Source: CAYFPX01 sp964519895 (GTDB lineage Bacteria; Myxococcota_A; UBA796; CAJQPC01). From it: a stretch of DNA of 64,000 nt. Shown here piece after piece: positions 1-7,717 of this stretch. Both the position numbers and the translations under genes were made by a program. Location of the stretch: positions 62,001 through 126,000 of the forward strand of contig CAZFLE010000003.1 in NCBI GenBank assembly GCA_964519895.1, written 5' to 3'. The notes beneath the pieces were generated by a model. It saw only the letters and a list, made by a program, of their open reading frames with translations. It made no database searches and had not been told where the DNA came from. Positions within the stretch are counted from its first letter, which is position 1. The number at the start of each line of letters is the position of its first letter.

Positions 1-944
1 TCTCCAGCGGGGCGACGGCCACCATCTCGGGGGCGGCGGGCGACCGCCTGGGCATCGACGCGCTGGTCCTGGCCGACCAGGACGGGGACGGCAACGCCGA
101 AGCCGTCTTCGGTGCCGATGCCGGCGACGACGACCTGACCGACGGCGGCAGCGTGTACCTGTTCTTCGGACCGGTGAGCGGCAGCCTGGACGACACCGCA
201 GCCGACGCGATCCTGACCGGGGAGACCAGCGGCGACCGGTCCGGGTACAGCCTGTCGGGCGGCGGGGACTACAACGGTGACGGCACCGCCGACCTGCTCA
301 TCGGCTCCCAGTTCAGCGACGCCGGGGCCAGCACCGGGGGCGCGGCCTGGGTCGTCCTGGGACCGCTCACCGCATCGGCGAGTCTGGCCGACGCCGACGC
401 ACGGGCCACCGGGGGCACCGCGGGGGAGTCGGTGGGCTACAGCGTGCACGGCGGTCCCGACGTGGACGGCGACGGCCTGGACGACGTCATCCTGGGTGCC
501 CCGAGCTACGACGGCGCCGCGGGCTCGAACCAGGGCGCCGCCTATCTGGGCACGACCAAGTTCACGGGCTCGGTGTCGGTCACCAGCGCCGACGCCGTGA
601 TCCTGGGCGACGGGGCTGCCGACGAGCTGGGGGTCGACGCCGACCTGGTCGGGGACCTGGACGGCGACGGCTACGGCGACGTGGTGGTCGGGGCCTACAA
701 GGTCGACGGCGCGGCCACCGACAGCGGCGCGGTCTACCTGTTCTATGGGCCACTCAGCGGCTCCTTGACGGCCGCCGACGCCGATGCCTCCTGGCCTGGA
801 CTGGGCGCGGATCGGGTCGGCCATGGAGTCGGCGCGGCTGGGGACCACACCGGGGACGGCCTGCCCGATCTGTTGTTCGGCGCGACCCAGGAGGACAGCG
901 GGGGCACCAACGCCGGCGCCGTCTACCTGGTCTCGGGCGGCTGA
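1..944 (+). CDS. FG-GAP repeat protein (C-terminal part, 5' end outside window)
   Basis: The reading frame is open from base 3 to the TGA at 942-944, so the gene starts upstream of the window. The GTG at 153 is an internal valine codon and not a start. At least five FG-GAP/integrin-alpha-type repeats are visible. Each has a DxDGDGxxD-like calcium loop (for example DQDGDGNAE, DVDGDGLDD, DLDGDGYGD) followed by a strand such as DVVVGA and a GxVYLFxGP strand. This family folds as a beta-propeller, is normally secreted or surface exposed, and binds calcium through the loops. The visible part ends cleanly on the last repeat with no membrane anchor or sorting tail. Family assignment is firm; the ligand cannot be inferred. 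Confidence 0.9.
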   Translation, partial: SSGATATISGAAGDRLGIDALVLADQDGDGNAEAVFGADAGDDDLTDGGSVYLFFGPVSGSLDDTAADAILTGETSGDRSGYSLSGGGDYNGDGTADLLIGSQFSDAGASTGGAAWVVLGPLTASASLADADARATGGTAGESVGYSVHGGPDVDGDGLDDVILGAPSYDGAAGSNQGAAYLGTTKFTGSVSVTSADAVILGDGAADELGVDADLVGDLDGDGYGDVVVGAYKVDGAATDSGAVYLFYGPLSGSLTAADADASWPGLGADRVGHGVGAAGDHTGDGLPDLLFGATQEDSGGTNAGAVYLVSGG

Positions 945-979
945 CAATCGACCGGGCGCGCGACCTATGATGTGGCGAG

Positions 980-1938
980 ATGTTCGGAGGTCCGGTGCAG
1001 CCCCTGAAGCAAGCCCTCGAGAGCCAGTCCTTCACCACCGGCCTGGCGGGTCCCCCGGAGCTGTCTCGCCGACGACGCGCCAAGCTGGCCTACGGCGCCT
1101 TCGCCCTCGCCGTGCTGGCGGGCGTGTGGCTGGGCTCTGGACTCGCCCTGCTCGGCGTGGCCGGCGCCGCCCTGGCCACCGCTCCGGTGCTCGTGCTCGC
1201 CGGCCGGCGAAGCGGACTGCAAGACCCGGTGTTCTGGGATGCGGCAGCGTTCGCGTTCGTGTTTCTGGGCTCCAGCTGGCGGTCCAGCGGATCGGGTCGG
1301 GCCAGGTCGAGTTCCTGTGCCAGGACGAGGGCGAGGGCATCGATCCGCAGCTCCACGAGCGGATCTTCGAGCCATTCTTCACGACACGGCAGGGTGGCCG
1401 CGGCACCGGGCTGGGGCTTGCGACCTGCTACGGCATCGTCGAGCAGATGGGGGGCAACATCTCGCTCCGATCGGCCCGCGAGCAGGGCACCACGATGCGC
1501 GTGACGCTGCCCACGACAGACCAGCCCGTGACCCCGTGGCAGCCCCGGATCGACGGAAAGAAGGCGGTCGGGGGTGCCGAGACCGTGCTGATCGTCGAGG
1601 ACCAGGCCTTGGTGCTGACCGCTGCCCGCCAGGTCCTCGAGCGCGTGGGCTACACGATCCACACCGCAGCCAGCGGCGAACAGGCCCTGGCGGCCTTCGA
1701 GGGGCTCGTGCCGCCGCCGGATCTGTTGCTGGCCGACGTGGTCATGCCCGGGCAGAGCGGGCCCGAGCTGGCCGAGCAGCTGGTGGCCATCCGGCCCGAG
1801 CTGAAGGTCCTGTTCATGAGCGGCTACACCGAGGACCGCGTGCTCCAGGCCGGGGTCGCCGCCGGCGAGATCCAGCTGCTGGAGAAGCCCTTCCTGCCCG
1901 AGGAGCTGGCGGCACGGGTTCGCTCGGTGCTCGACTGA
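980..1938 (+). pseudogene. Broken hybrid histidine kinase-receiver gene (out-of-frame internal deletion)
   Basis: Two pieces of one gene lie in different frames. From ATG 980 the frame encodes a short basic start and two hydrophobic segments (AFALAVLAGVWLG and GVAGAALATAPVLVL), as in a membrane histidine kinase, and continues to about 1260. From about 1270 another frame encodes the end of a HATPase domain (G1-type DEGEGI, IFEPFFTT F-box, GRGTGLGLA G2 box). This is followed by a receiver domain with TVLIVEDQ, the phosphoacceptor Asp in LLADVVMPG and the Lys in LEKPF, ending at 1938. The rest of the sensor, the HisKA histidine and the N-box are missing. I read this as an internal deletion that also shifted the frame. 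A restart producing only the receiver is possible; an assembly error is the alternative. Confidence 0.75.
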
Positions 1939-2022
1939 GCGTGTCCCGCCTGCGCGACCGGGTCGCCGCCTTTGACCCGGACCTGGCCCTGGCCCGCGCG
2001 TCGACGGGGATAGCCTGACCCG

Positions 2023-2640
2023 GTGCGCATCGTGGCCGTCATCGCAGCTTGTGTCCTGGGTCTGGCTTGTCTCAACGAGACCCACATCCTGGATCCGTCC
2101 GGCGACTCGGGATCGGCTCTGTCGACCCAGGAGCGGCTGGGCCTCAGCGACGACGACGTCGCCGCGATCCTGGCCTTCCTGAACGGTTGTGCCACCGACC
2201 TGGCCGAGCTCGACGATGACGTGCCGCTGGACAAGGACGCAGCCGAGGCCCTGATCGACCACCGGGACGGCGCCGACGGCCTCTGCGGCACCGACGACGA
2301 CGACCCCTTCGACGACCTGGACGAAGTCGACGCCACCCCCAACGTCGGCGATGCGTCGATCCTGGCGATCCTGGCCTACCTCGACGGCGGCGGCAGCGGC
2401 GGAGACGGCGAGTGGGAGGGGGTGAGCATGACGGCCGACGAAGCCGCGGTGGTGCTCGAGATCGCCAACCAGGCCTCCTATGAGGTCCTGGACATCGACG
2501 TGGATCTGCCATCGAACGCGGTCGACGAGATCATGGATGCCCGGCCCATCGACACGATGGACGAGCTGGCCGACACGCCGCAGATCGGGCCTTCGGCGCT
2601 CCAGAAGCTGCTGGACTACGTGCCCACCTGGCAGGGCTGA
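2023..2640 (+). CDS. ComEA-like helix-hairpin-helix lipoprotein
   Basis: Protein of 205 aa with a GTG start. The N-terminus is hydrophobic (IAACVLGLAC) with a cysteine at about residue 16, which suggests a lipoprotein although the lipobox is not ideal. The mature part holds two ComEA-type helix-hairpin-helix units. One has AEALIDHRDGADG followed by FDDLDEVDATPNVGDA; the other has AVDEIMDARPIDTMDELADTPQIGPSAL. ComEA-like HhH motifs bind DNA non-specifically through the backbone and act in DNA uptake, but this acidic version (many Asp runs) may be structural. It is a single gene after the broken kinase. Its stop is followed directly by a 163-bp palindrome. Confidence 0.75.
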   Translation: MRIVAVIAACVLGLACLNETHILDPSGDSGSALSTQERLGLSDDDVAAILAFLNGCATDLAELDDDVPLDKDAAEALIDHRDGADGLCGTDDDDPFDDLDEVDATPNVGDASILAILAYLDGGGSGGDGEWEGVSMTADEAAVVLEIANQASYEVLDIDVDLPSNAVDEIMDARPIDTMDELADTPQIGPSALQKLLDYVPTWQG

Positions 2641-2802
2641 TCGGCCGGATCATCGAAGTTCACCGGCTCTGGCTCGCCCTCGCCCGCCCTGCCGCTGCGC
2701 CTGTGCATCGACGTGACGCGAGCCACGACTTCAGCACAGTCACAACAGCAGGACGGACGATTGCGTCGCCATCCTCCGATCAACTTCGGTGACCCGGCCG
2801 AT
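2640..2802. repeat. 163-bp imperfect palindrome directly after a stop codon
   Basis: The left arm (2640-2706) and right arm (2734-2802) are reverse complements at roughly 70% of positions by eye. Examples are ATCGGCCGG at 2640-2648 against CCGGCCGAT at 2794-2802, CGAAGTT against AACTTCG, and CTGTGC at 2701-2706 against GCACAG at 2734-2739. The loop is about 27 nt. Pairing sums stay near 5441 along the whole length, so there is a single axis. Several mismatches are C-to-T type and would be G-U pairs in a minus-strand RNA. The left arm overlaps the last base of the upstream TGA. There is no clear T-tract. Confidence 0.7.
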
Positions 2803-2873
2803 GGCGCCGAGCCCGCGCTTTTTTTCAGCGGATGCTCAAGGTCGGGATCGGTTCTCCGATCTCCCTGGCAACG

Positions 2874-3272
2874 ATGTCTACCGCCGCCCTCAAGTACTGC
2901 CCGCAGGAACTGCTCACCGCTGTGATCCAGGAGCGCCTGGACGCGGTCGAAGACCAGGCTCAGGTGCTCTGGCAGCGCGAGAGCGCGTGGAGCCGTCAGC
3001 TCCTGGAGCTCCAGACCCTGGGCAGCCTCGCGGCGGCCCTCTCCGGCTTCCTGGGCGAGCTCGACGGCGAGCTGGACCTGGAGGCCTGGGTCGGCATCCA
3101 GAGCCGCGCCAGCCGGGTCATCGACCTGGCCCTGCAGGCGAGCCGTGGTGTGCTCCAGCGGGCCCGCACCCGCGGGGCACCTCAGGCCACGCTCTCCAAG
3201 GTCCTGGGATCGGCAGAGGCCGTCCGGGTCCTGCGTGAGGACCTGATCCTGGCCTCGGTGCGCGGGACCTGA
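2874..3272 (+). CDS. Hypothetical helical protein
   Basis: Protein of about 132 aa from ATG 2874; an in-frame ATG at 2832 would add 14 residues. I prefer 2874 because the sequence after it looks like a normal soluble protein start. The predicted protein is almost entirely helical and rich in Leu, Ala, Glu and Arg (QERLDAVEDQAQVLW, LQTLGSLAAALSGFLGEL). It has no signal peptide, membrane segment or recognisable motif. One Cys is present near the N-terminus. It sits alone between a palindrome and a peptide transporter and ends with a hairpin at 3283-3304. No function can be assigned. Confidence 0.55.
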   Translation: MSTAALKYCPQELLTAVIQERLDAVEDQAQVLWQRESAWSRQLLELQTLGSLAAALSGFLGELDGELDLEAWVGIQSRASRVIDLALQASRGVLQRARTRGAPQATLSKVLGSAEAVRVLREDLILASVRGT

Positions 3273-3282
3273 GCCCACCCGG

Positions 3283-3304
3283 CAGCCCCCGACGAGCGGG
3301 GCTG
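3283..3304 (+). terminator. Hairpin after hypothetical gene
   Basis: Perfect 7-bp stem CAGCCCC / GGGGCTG (3283-3289 and 3298-3304) with an 8-nt loop, starting 10 bp after the stop at 3272. No T-run follows, so this would be a non-canonical terminator or an RNA 3' stabiliser. Confidence 0.4.
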
Positions 3305-3362
3305 ACGCTGGATCCTTCGAGATGGAGTCCCTATAAGGACGGCTCCTTCCCCCGAGATCCAC

Positions 3363-4733
3363 ATGGCCAAGTCCCAGTACCGGTCCGCGCCGGTCGCCAG
3401 CACCGAGATGCCCAAGGGCATCCCGTACATCGTCACCAACGAGGCGGCCGAGCGCTTCAGCTTCTACGGCATGAAGGGGATCCTGGTCGTCTTCATGACC
3501 AAGTACCTGATGGACGCGACGGGCGGCGAGGACTTCATGTCCGGCGACGAGGCCAAGGGGTACTACCACCTGTTCACGTCGGCGGTGTACTTCTTCCCGG
3601 TGCTCGGCGCGCTGCTCTCCGACATCTTCTTCGGGAAGTACCGGACCATCCTGACCCTGTCGGTCGTCTACTGCCTGGGGCACCTGGCCCTGGCCCTCGA
3701 CGAGACCCGCATGGGACTGGCCCTCGGGCTGACTCTCATCGCGATCGGCTCGGGCGGCATCAAGCCCTGCGTGTCCGCACACGTCGGCGACCAGTTCGGC
3801 AAGAGCAACGCCCACCTGCTGGAAAAGGTCTTCGGCTGGTTCTACTTCGCCATCAACCTGGGGGCGTTCGCGAGCACGCTGCTCACCCCGTGGCTGCTCG
3901 CCCACTACGGCCCCCACGTGGCCTTCGGCGTCCCTGGCATCCTGATGGCCCTGGCCACCCTGTTCTTCTGGATGGGCCGCAACGTCTTCATCCACGTGCC
4001 GCCCAGCGGCATGGACTTCGTGAAGGAGACCTTCTCCGGCGAAGGCCTCAAGACCGTGCTCCGGCTCGGGGTCATCTACTGCTTCGTGGCGATGTTCTGG
4101 GCCCTGTTCGACCAGACCGGGAGCGCCTGGGTGCTCCAGGCCGAGAACATGGACAAGAACTTCTTGGGCGTGGAGTGGCTCTCCTCGCAGATCCAGGCCA
4201 TCAACCCGATCATGATCATGACGTTCATCCCGCTGTTCAACGGGTTCAGTATCGGGCCGGTCAAGTGGATCGGGTTCTACCCGCTCTTGGACAAGGTCTT
4301 CCCGCTCACCCCGCTCCGCAAGATCAGCATCGGCCTGTTCCTGACCGTGCCGGCGTTCGCGATGCCCGCGATCATCGAGATCTGGCTGGCCAACGGCGAG
4401 ACCGTGAACATCGCCTGGCAGCTCTTCAGCTACGTGATCATCACGGCGGCCGAGGTCTTCGTGTCCATCACCTGCCTGGAGTTCAGCTACACCCAGGCCC
4501 CCAAGGCCATGAAGTCCTTCATCATGGCCCTGTTCCTGATGAGCGTGTCCCTGGGCAATGTCTTCGTGTCCGCCGTGAACTTCTTCATCCTGAACGACGA
4601 CGGCAGCAGCAAGCTGGCCGGGGCCGACTACTACTGGTTCTTCGCGGCCTGCATGCTGGTCACGGCCATCCTGTTCATCCCCGTCGCGATGAAGTACCCG
4701 GTCAAGACCTACATCCAGGACGAAGCTGCGTGA
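3363..4733 (+). CDS. Proton-dependent oligopeptide (POT/PTR2) transporter
   Basis: Inner-membrane MFS protein of 456 aa importing di- and tripeptides with protons. The POT signature E-x-x-E-R-F-x-x-Y-G is present as E27..E30-R31-F32..Y35-G36 in helix 1. The second PTR2 motif appears as WFYFAINLGAF at about residue 160. Repeated hydrophobic stretches run through the whole length, as expected for about 12-14 helices, and 456 aa is normal for bacterial members. A large loop with FKTGL-like basic residues is absent. The gene stands alone on the plus strand; a TATAAG-like box at about 3332 may belong to its promoter. A bidirectional hairpin follows the stop. Assignment is secure; substrate range is inferred from the family. 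Confidence 0.95.
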   Translation: MAKSQYRSAPVASTEMPKGIPYIVTNEAAERFSFYGMKGILVVFMTKYLMDATGGEDFMSGDEAKGYYHLFTSAVYFFPVLGALLSDIFFGKYRTILTLSVVYCLGHLALALDETRMGLALGLTLIAIGSGGIKPCVSAHVGDQFGKSNAHLLEKVFGWFYFAINLGAFASTLLTPWLLAHYGPHVAFGVPGILMALATLFFWMGRNVFIHVPPSGMDFVKETFSGEGLKTVLRLGVIYCFVAMFWALFDQTGSAWVLQAENMDKNFLGVEWLSSQIQAINPIMIMTFIPLFNGFSIGPVKWIGFYPLLDKVFPLTPLRKISIGLFLTVPAFAMPAIIEIWLANGETVNIAWQLFSYVIITAAEVFVSITCLEFSYTQAPKAMKSFIMALFLMSVSLGNVFVSAVNFFILNDDGSSKLAGADYYWFFAACMLVTAILFIPVAMKYPVKTYIQDEAA

Positions 4734-4745
4734 TCTTGTTCAGGG

Positions 4746-4772
4746 GGTGAGGGGAAGGGCAAGGCCCTCACC
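4746..4772. terminator. Hairpin between convergent genes
   Basis: GGTGAGGG (4746-4753) pairs perfectly with CCCTCACC (4765-4772) across an 11-nt loop. It lies in the 34-bp gap between the convergent transporter and HEAT-like genes and overlaps the stop codon of the latter, so it could serve both directions. There is no strong T-tract on either side. Confidence 0.5.
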
Positions 4773-5958
4773 GCTCTTCCGGCTCCCGGCAGATCTCCAG
4801 CTGGCCGCCGTCCAGCTGCTCCGACACGGTCAGCTCCCCGCCCACTGCACCGGGCTCCGCGATGGCCAGGCCTCCGGCGGCCTGCCCTCCCAGGCCGTGC
4901 TGGATCCGGCCGATGGCCTGGTCGGCGGCGCGGGCGAAGGGGCGGTCCAGGGTGTGGCGGGTCCTGGCGGCGAGCAGGGGCTCCACGTCGGCCAGGAGGC
5001 CGCAGTGCGCCAGGCCCTGGGCCGCCGCCAGCCGCGCACCGGGGTGGGGGTCCGACAGGTGGGTCAGGTAGAGCGAGCGGCCGTCGGGAGACGGCGTCAG
5101 CGTCTGCAGGACGAAGGCCTTGCGGGGTCCCGTCGTGTCGCCCAGTGCTTGTCCCGCCCGGGCTGTGGCCCCCTCTCCCTGCAGCGCCGCCGCGAGGCAG
5201 GCCTTCCAGGTGGACTCCGACTGGCCCTCGTACAGGCCCAACGCCAGCAGCACGTCCAGACCCTCTTCGCCCAGGCCCAGCGCCGCCGCCTGGCGCAGGC
5301 CGAGGTCGGCGTGGTCCAGCAGCTCGCGACTGGTCTCGCGAGAGGCGTCGGGGTCGACCTGCGCCAGCAACTGGAGGGCCAGGACACGGACCGGGATGGG
5401 CGCTTCGTCGAGGGCCAGGTCCGCCAGCCGCAGCGCCAGTGTCGGCAGCGTCCTGAGGCGCAGGAGCATCACCAACACCAGCTCCGTGGTGCGCTGGGCC
5501 ACCTTGGCCGCTTGGCGGCGGCCATGGGCATAGGTCAGCCCCTGGGTCAGGGCCGTCTCGCTCAGCACCTCGGGCGGCAGGAGCTCCGCCAACCGGGTCT
5601 CGTCTCCGTGGGCCAGGGGCACCTGGGGTCGCGCCAGCCCGGACCGCACTCCAGGGCCGCCGACCTTGATCCGCACCTGGTCGTTGTGTCCGCGGAACCC
5701 CACCCCGACCCGGGCGCCGAACACCGGCGCCTCCAGCCACCGCGTGCCCAGGACCAGCGCCGCTGCCAGGTTGCGGGGCCGCAAGCTCGGGCGCAGCCCC
5801 AACCGGTCGAGCTCGCTCCGCTGGGCCAGCCAGTGGTGCAGGCGGGCCGCATTCCGGGTGAGGCGCATGCCCAGGTACGTCCCGTACACCACACCAGACG
5901 CAATCGCGATCAGCAGCAGCACCGATGGGATCGAACCCAAGCGTCCTCCCGTACCCAC
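4768..5958 (-). CDS. Membrane-anchored HEAT-like repeat protein
   Basis: Protein of 396 aa from a GTG. One N-terminal membrane segment (residues about 10-30, PSVLLLIAIASGVVYGTYLG) is followed by a basic linker. The long soluble part consists of Leu/Ala-rich helical pairs, such as PIPVRVLALQLLAQVDPD, LGLRQAAALGLGEEG and HPGARLAAAQGLAHCG, as in HEAT or PBS-lyase-type repeats. These build protein-protein scaffolds. The last 50 residues are acidic and Gly/Glu-rich with no repeats. There are no catalytic motifs. The gene is divergent from the PAAR-like gene (55 bp between them) and convergent with the transporter. Its partner is unknown. Confidence 0.7.
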   Translation of the reverse strand: MGTGGRLGSIPSVLLLIAIASGVVYGTYLGMRLTRNAARLHHWLAQRSELDRLGLRPSLRPRNLAAALVLGTRWLEAPVFGARVGVGFRGHNDQVRIKVGGPGVRSGLARPQVPLAHGDETRLAELLPPEVLSETALTQGLTYAHGRRQAAKVAQRTTELVLVMLLRLRTLPTLALRLADLALDEAPIPVRVLALQLLAQVDPDASRETSRELLDHADLGLRQAAALGLGEEGLDVLLALGLYEGQSESTWKACLAAALQGEGATARAGQALGDTTGPRKAFVLQTLTPSPDGRSLYLTHLSDPHPGARLAAAQGLAHCGLLADVEPLLAARTRHTLDRPFARAADQAIGRIQHGLGGQAAGGLAIAEPGAVGGELTVSEQLDGGQLEICREPEER

Positions 5959-6013
5959 GGTACGCCCAAGGCTCGACTACACTTCCCCCAAGCTGCACTT
6001 CCCAGGGACCGTC

Positions 6014-6385
6014 ATGCCCAATCCCGTCTGCAACACGGCCAGCATCACCTGCACCTTCGGGGTCGCTCCGGGCACCCTCACCGTGACCAGCCAGCAGACG
6101 GTCATGATCGAGAACCAGCTCGCCGCCACGATCCAGGACTTCGCGCCCATGTCCAACGTGGGCACCTTCAGCATGTGCATCACGCCCACGAACCCGGCCG
6201 TCTCCGCGGCCCAGGGCGCACCCCAGGCCTGCGTCCCCGTGACCGTCGCGCCCTGGAGCGCGGGCGCCGTGACGGTCACGAACAACAACTTCCCCCTGCT
6301 CAACAACACGAGCACCTGCATGTGTGCCTGGGGGGGCGTGATCAGCGTGTCGAACCCGGTCCCGGTCAAGACCACCTGCCCCTGA
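6014..6385 (+). CDS. PAAR-like protein (DUF4280 family)
   Basis: Protein of 123 aa from ATG 6014. Nearly its whole length matches the DUF4280 PAAR-like pattern. There is an early CTFGVAPGTL block, then the TVMIENQLAATIQDFAPM strand region, GTFSMCITPTNP, VPVTVAPWSAGAVTV, and a closing NNTSTCMCAWGGVISV. Several cysteines (residues 6, 12, about 56, 75 and the CMC pair near 106-108) are conserved in the family and may bind a metal. PAAR proteins cap the spike of contractile injection systems such as type VI secretion or extracellular contractile systems, and often carry effectors. No effector extension is present and no spike, sheath or baseplate gene is nearby, so this is an orphan tip. An upstream in-frame extension exists but lies in the shadow of the divergent gene. 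Confidence 0.85.
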   Translation: MPNPVCNTASITCTFGVAPGTLTVTSQQTVMIENQLAATIQDFAPMSNVGTFSMCITPTNPAVSAAQGAPQACVPVTVAPWSAGAVTVTNNNFPLLNNTSTCMCAWGGVISVSNPVPVKTTCP

Positions 6386-6433
6386 CCGCTCCCGGTCCGA
6401 AACCCATGGAGGCGACCGGCGTACCCTGAGGAC

Positions 6434-7717
6434 ATGCACGTCGCCATCCTCGGGAACGGCATCGCCGGAACGACCGTCGCCCGCCACCTTCGCAAGCGCG
6501 ACCCCGACGTCCGCATCACGCTGATCTCGGGGGAGTCGACCTACCACTACAGTCGGCCCGCGCTCATGTACATCTACATGGGCCACCTGAGGTACCAGGA
6601 CACCAAGCCCTACGAGGACCACTTCTGGTCGGACAACCGCATCGCGCTGAAGCGCGGTTGGGTCACCCGGATCGACACCGCAGGCAGGACCCTGCACTTC
6701 GAGGACGGCGGGTCGATGGCCTGGGATCGGCTGGTGCTCGCGACCGGGTCCCAGCCGAACCGCTTCGGCTGGCCAGGCCAGGACCTCGATCGCGTCCACG
6801 GGCTCTACTCCCTGCAGCACCTGGTCAGCCTGGAGCGCATGACGCCCCAGCTACAGCACGCGGTGATCGTCGGAGGGGGCCTGATCGGCATCGAGCTGGC
6901 GGAGATGCTCCACACCCGCCACATCCCGGTGACCATGCTCGTGCGGGAGCGGAGCTACTGGGACAATGTGTTGCCGGCAGAGGAAGCGCAGATGGTGTCC
7001 CGGGCCATCCACGCCGAGGGCATCGACCTGCGGCTGCAGACCGAGCTCTCGGCGATCCACGACGACGGCCACGGCGGGGCCGGCGCGGTGAGCACGAGCC
7101 AGGGCGACCGCATCCCGTGCCAGTTCGTCGGACTGACGGCGGGCGTCCGGCCGAACCTCAAGGCCGTCGAGGGCTCGGGCATCGAGACCGCGCGGGGCAT
7201 CCTGGTCGACTGGCAGCTGCGCACCAGTGCAGACGGTGTCTTCGCCGCGGGAGACTGCGCCGAGCTGCGCACGCCGGAAGGCGAGCGCAACGTGATCCAG
7301 CAGGTCTGGTACACCGGTCGCTTCCAAGGCGAGGTCTGCGCGGAGAACGTGCTGGGCGGCACCCAGGACTACGTGAAGCGAACCTGGTTCAACAGCGCCA
7401 AGTTCCTGGACATCGAGTACCAGGTCTACGGCGACGTGCCGAACCTGCCACACGACGGCCAGCACAACCTGTACTGGGAACACGAGAGCGGCCGAAAGAG
7501 CCTGCGCATCGTGCACGACGGGCACACCGTGCTCGGCTTCAACTTGATGGGCATCCGCTATCGCCACGACGTCTGTGAGCGCTGGATCGAGGCGGGTGCG
7601 TCGATCGACGACGTCCTGCCCAAGCTCGGCGACGCCAACTTCGACCCCGAGTTCCACGCACGGCACGAAGGCCAGATCCGGGCCGCACTCTTCGAGCAGC
7701 TGGAGGCGACCCGATGA
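6434..7717 (+). CDS. FAD/NAD(P)-dependent oxidoreductase
   Basis: Flavoprotein disulfide-reductase-fold enzyme of 427 aa, similar to ferredoxin/rubredoxin or NirB-type reductases. The FAD-binding Rossmann motif is near the start (ILGNGIAGTTVARHL, residues 5-19). The NAD(P)-binding motif is VIVGGGLIGIELAEML at about residues 142-157. The second FAD contact is GVFAAGDCAEL at about 270. There is no CxxC redox disulfide in the first domain, so it should act by flavin electron transfer. The last four bases overlap the polyferredoxin gene (ATGA), so the two are translationally coupled. Together they suggest NAD(P)H-to-membrane Fe-S electron transfer. The exact acceptor is unknown. Confidence 0.88.
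   Translation: MHVAILGNGIAGTTVARHLRKRDPDVRITLISGESTYHYSRPALMYIYMGHLRYQDTKPYEDHFWSDNRIALKRGWVTRIDTAGRTLHFEDGGSMAWDRLVLATGSQPNRFGWPGQDLDRVHGLYSLQHLVSLERMTPQLQHAVIVGGGLIGIELAEMLHTRHIPVTMLVRERSYWDNVLPAEEAQMVSRAIHAEGIDLRLQTELSAIHDDGHGGAGAVSTSQGDRIPCQFVGLTAGVRPNLKAVEGSGIETARGILVDWQLRTSADGVFAAGDCAELRTPEGERNVIQQVWYTGRFQGEVCAENVLGGTQDYVKRTWFNSAKFLDIEYQVYGDVPNLPHDGQHNLYWEHESGRKSLRIVHDGHTVLGFNLMGIRYRHDVCERWIEAGASIDDVLPKLGDANFDPEFHARHEGQIRAALFEQLEATR

Noticed and set aside
784..1938. One continuous 384-aa ORF through the broken kinase region
   Set aside because: Its first half is an Arg/Pro-rich shadow of the FG-GAP gene and of the kinase N-terminus; only the second half is a real protein. The true gene begins at 980 in another frame.
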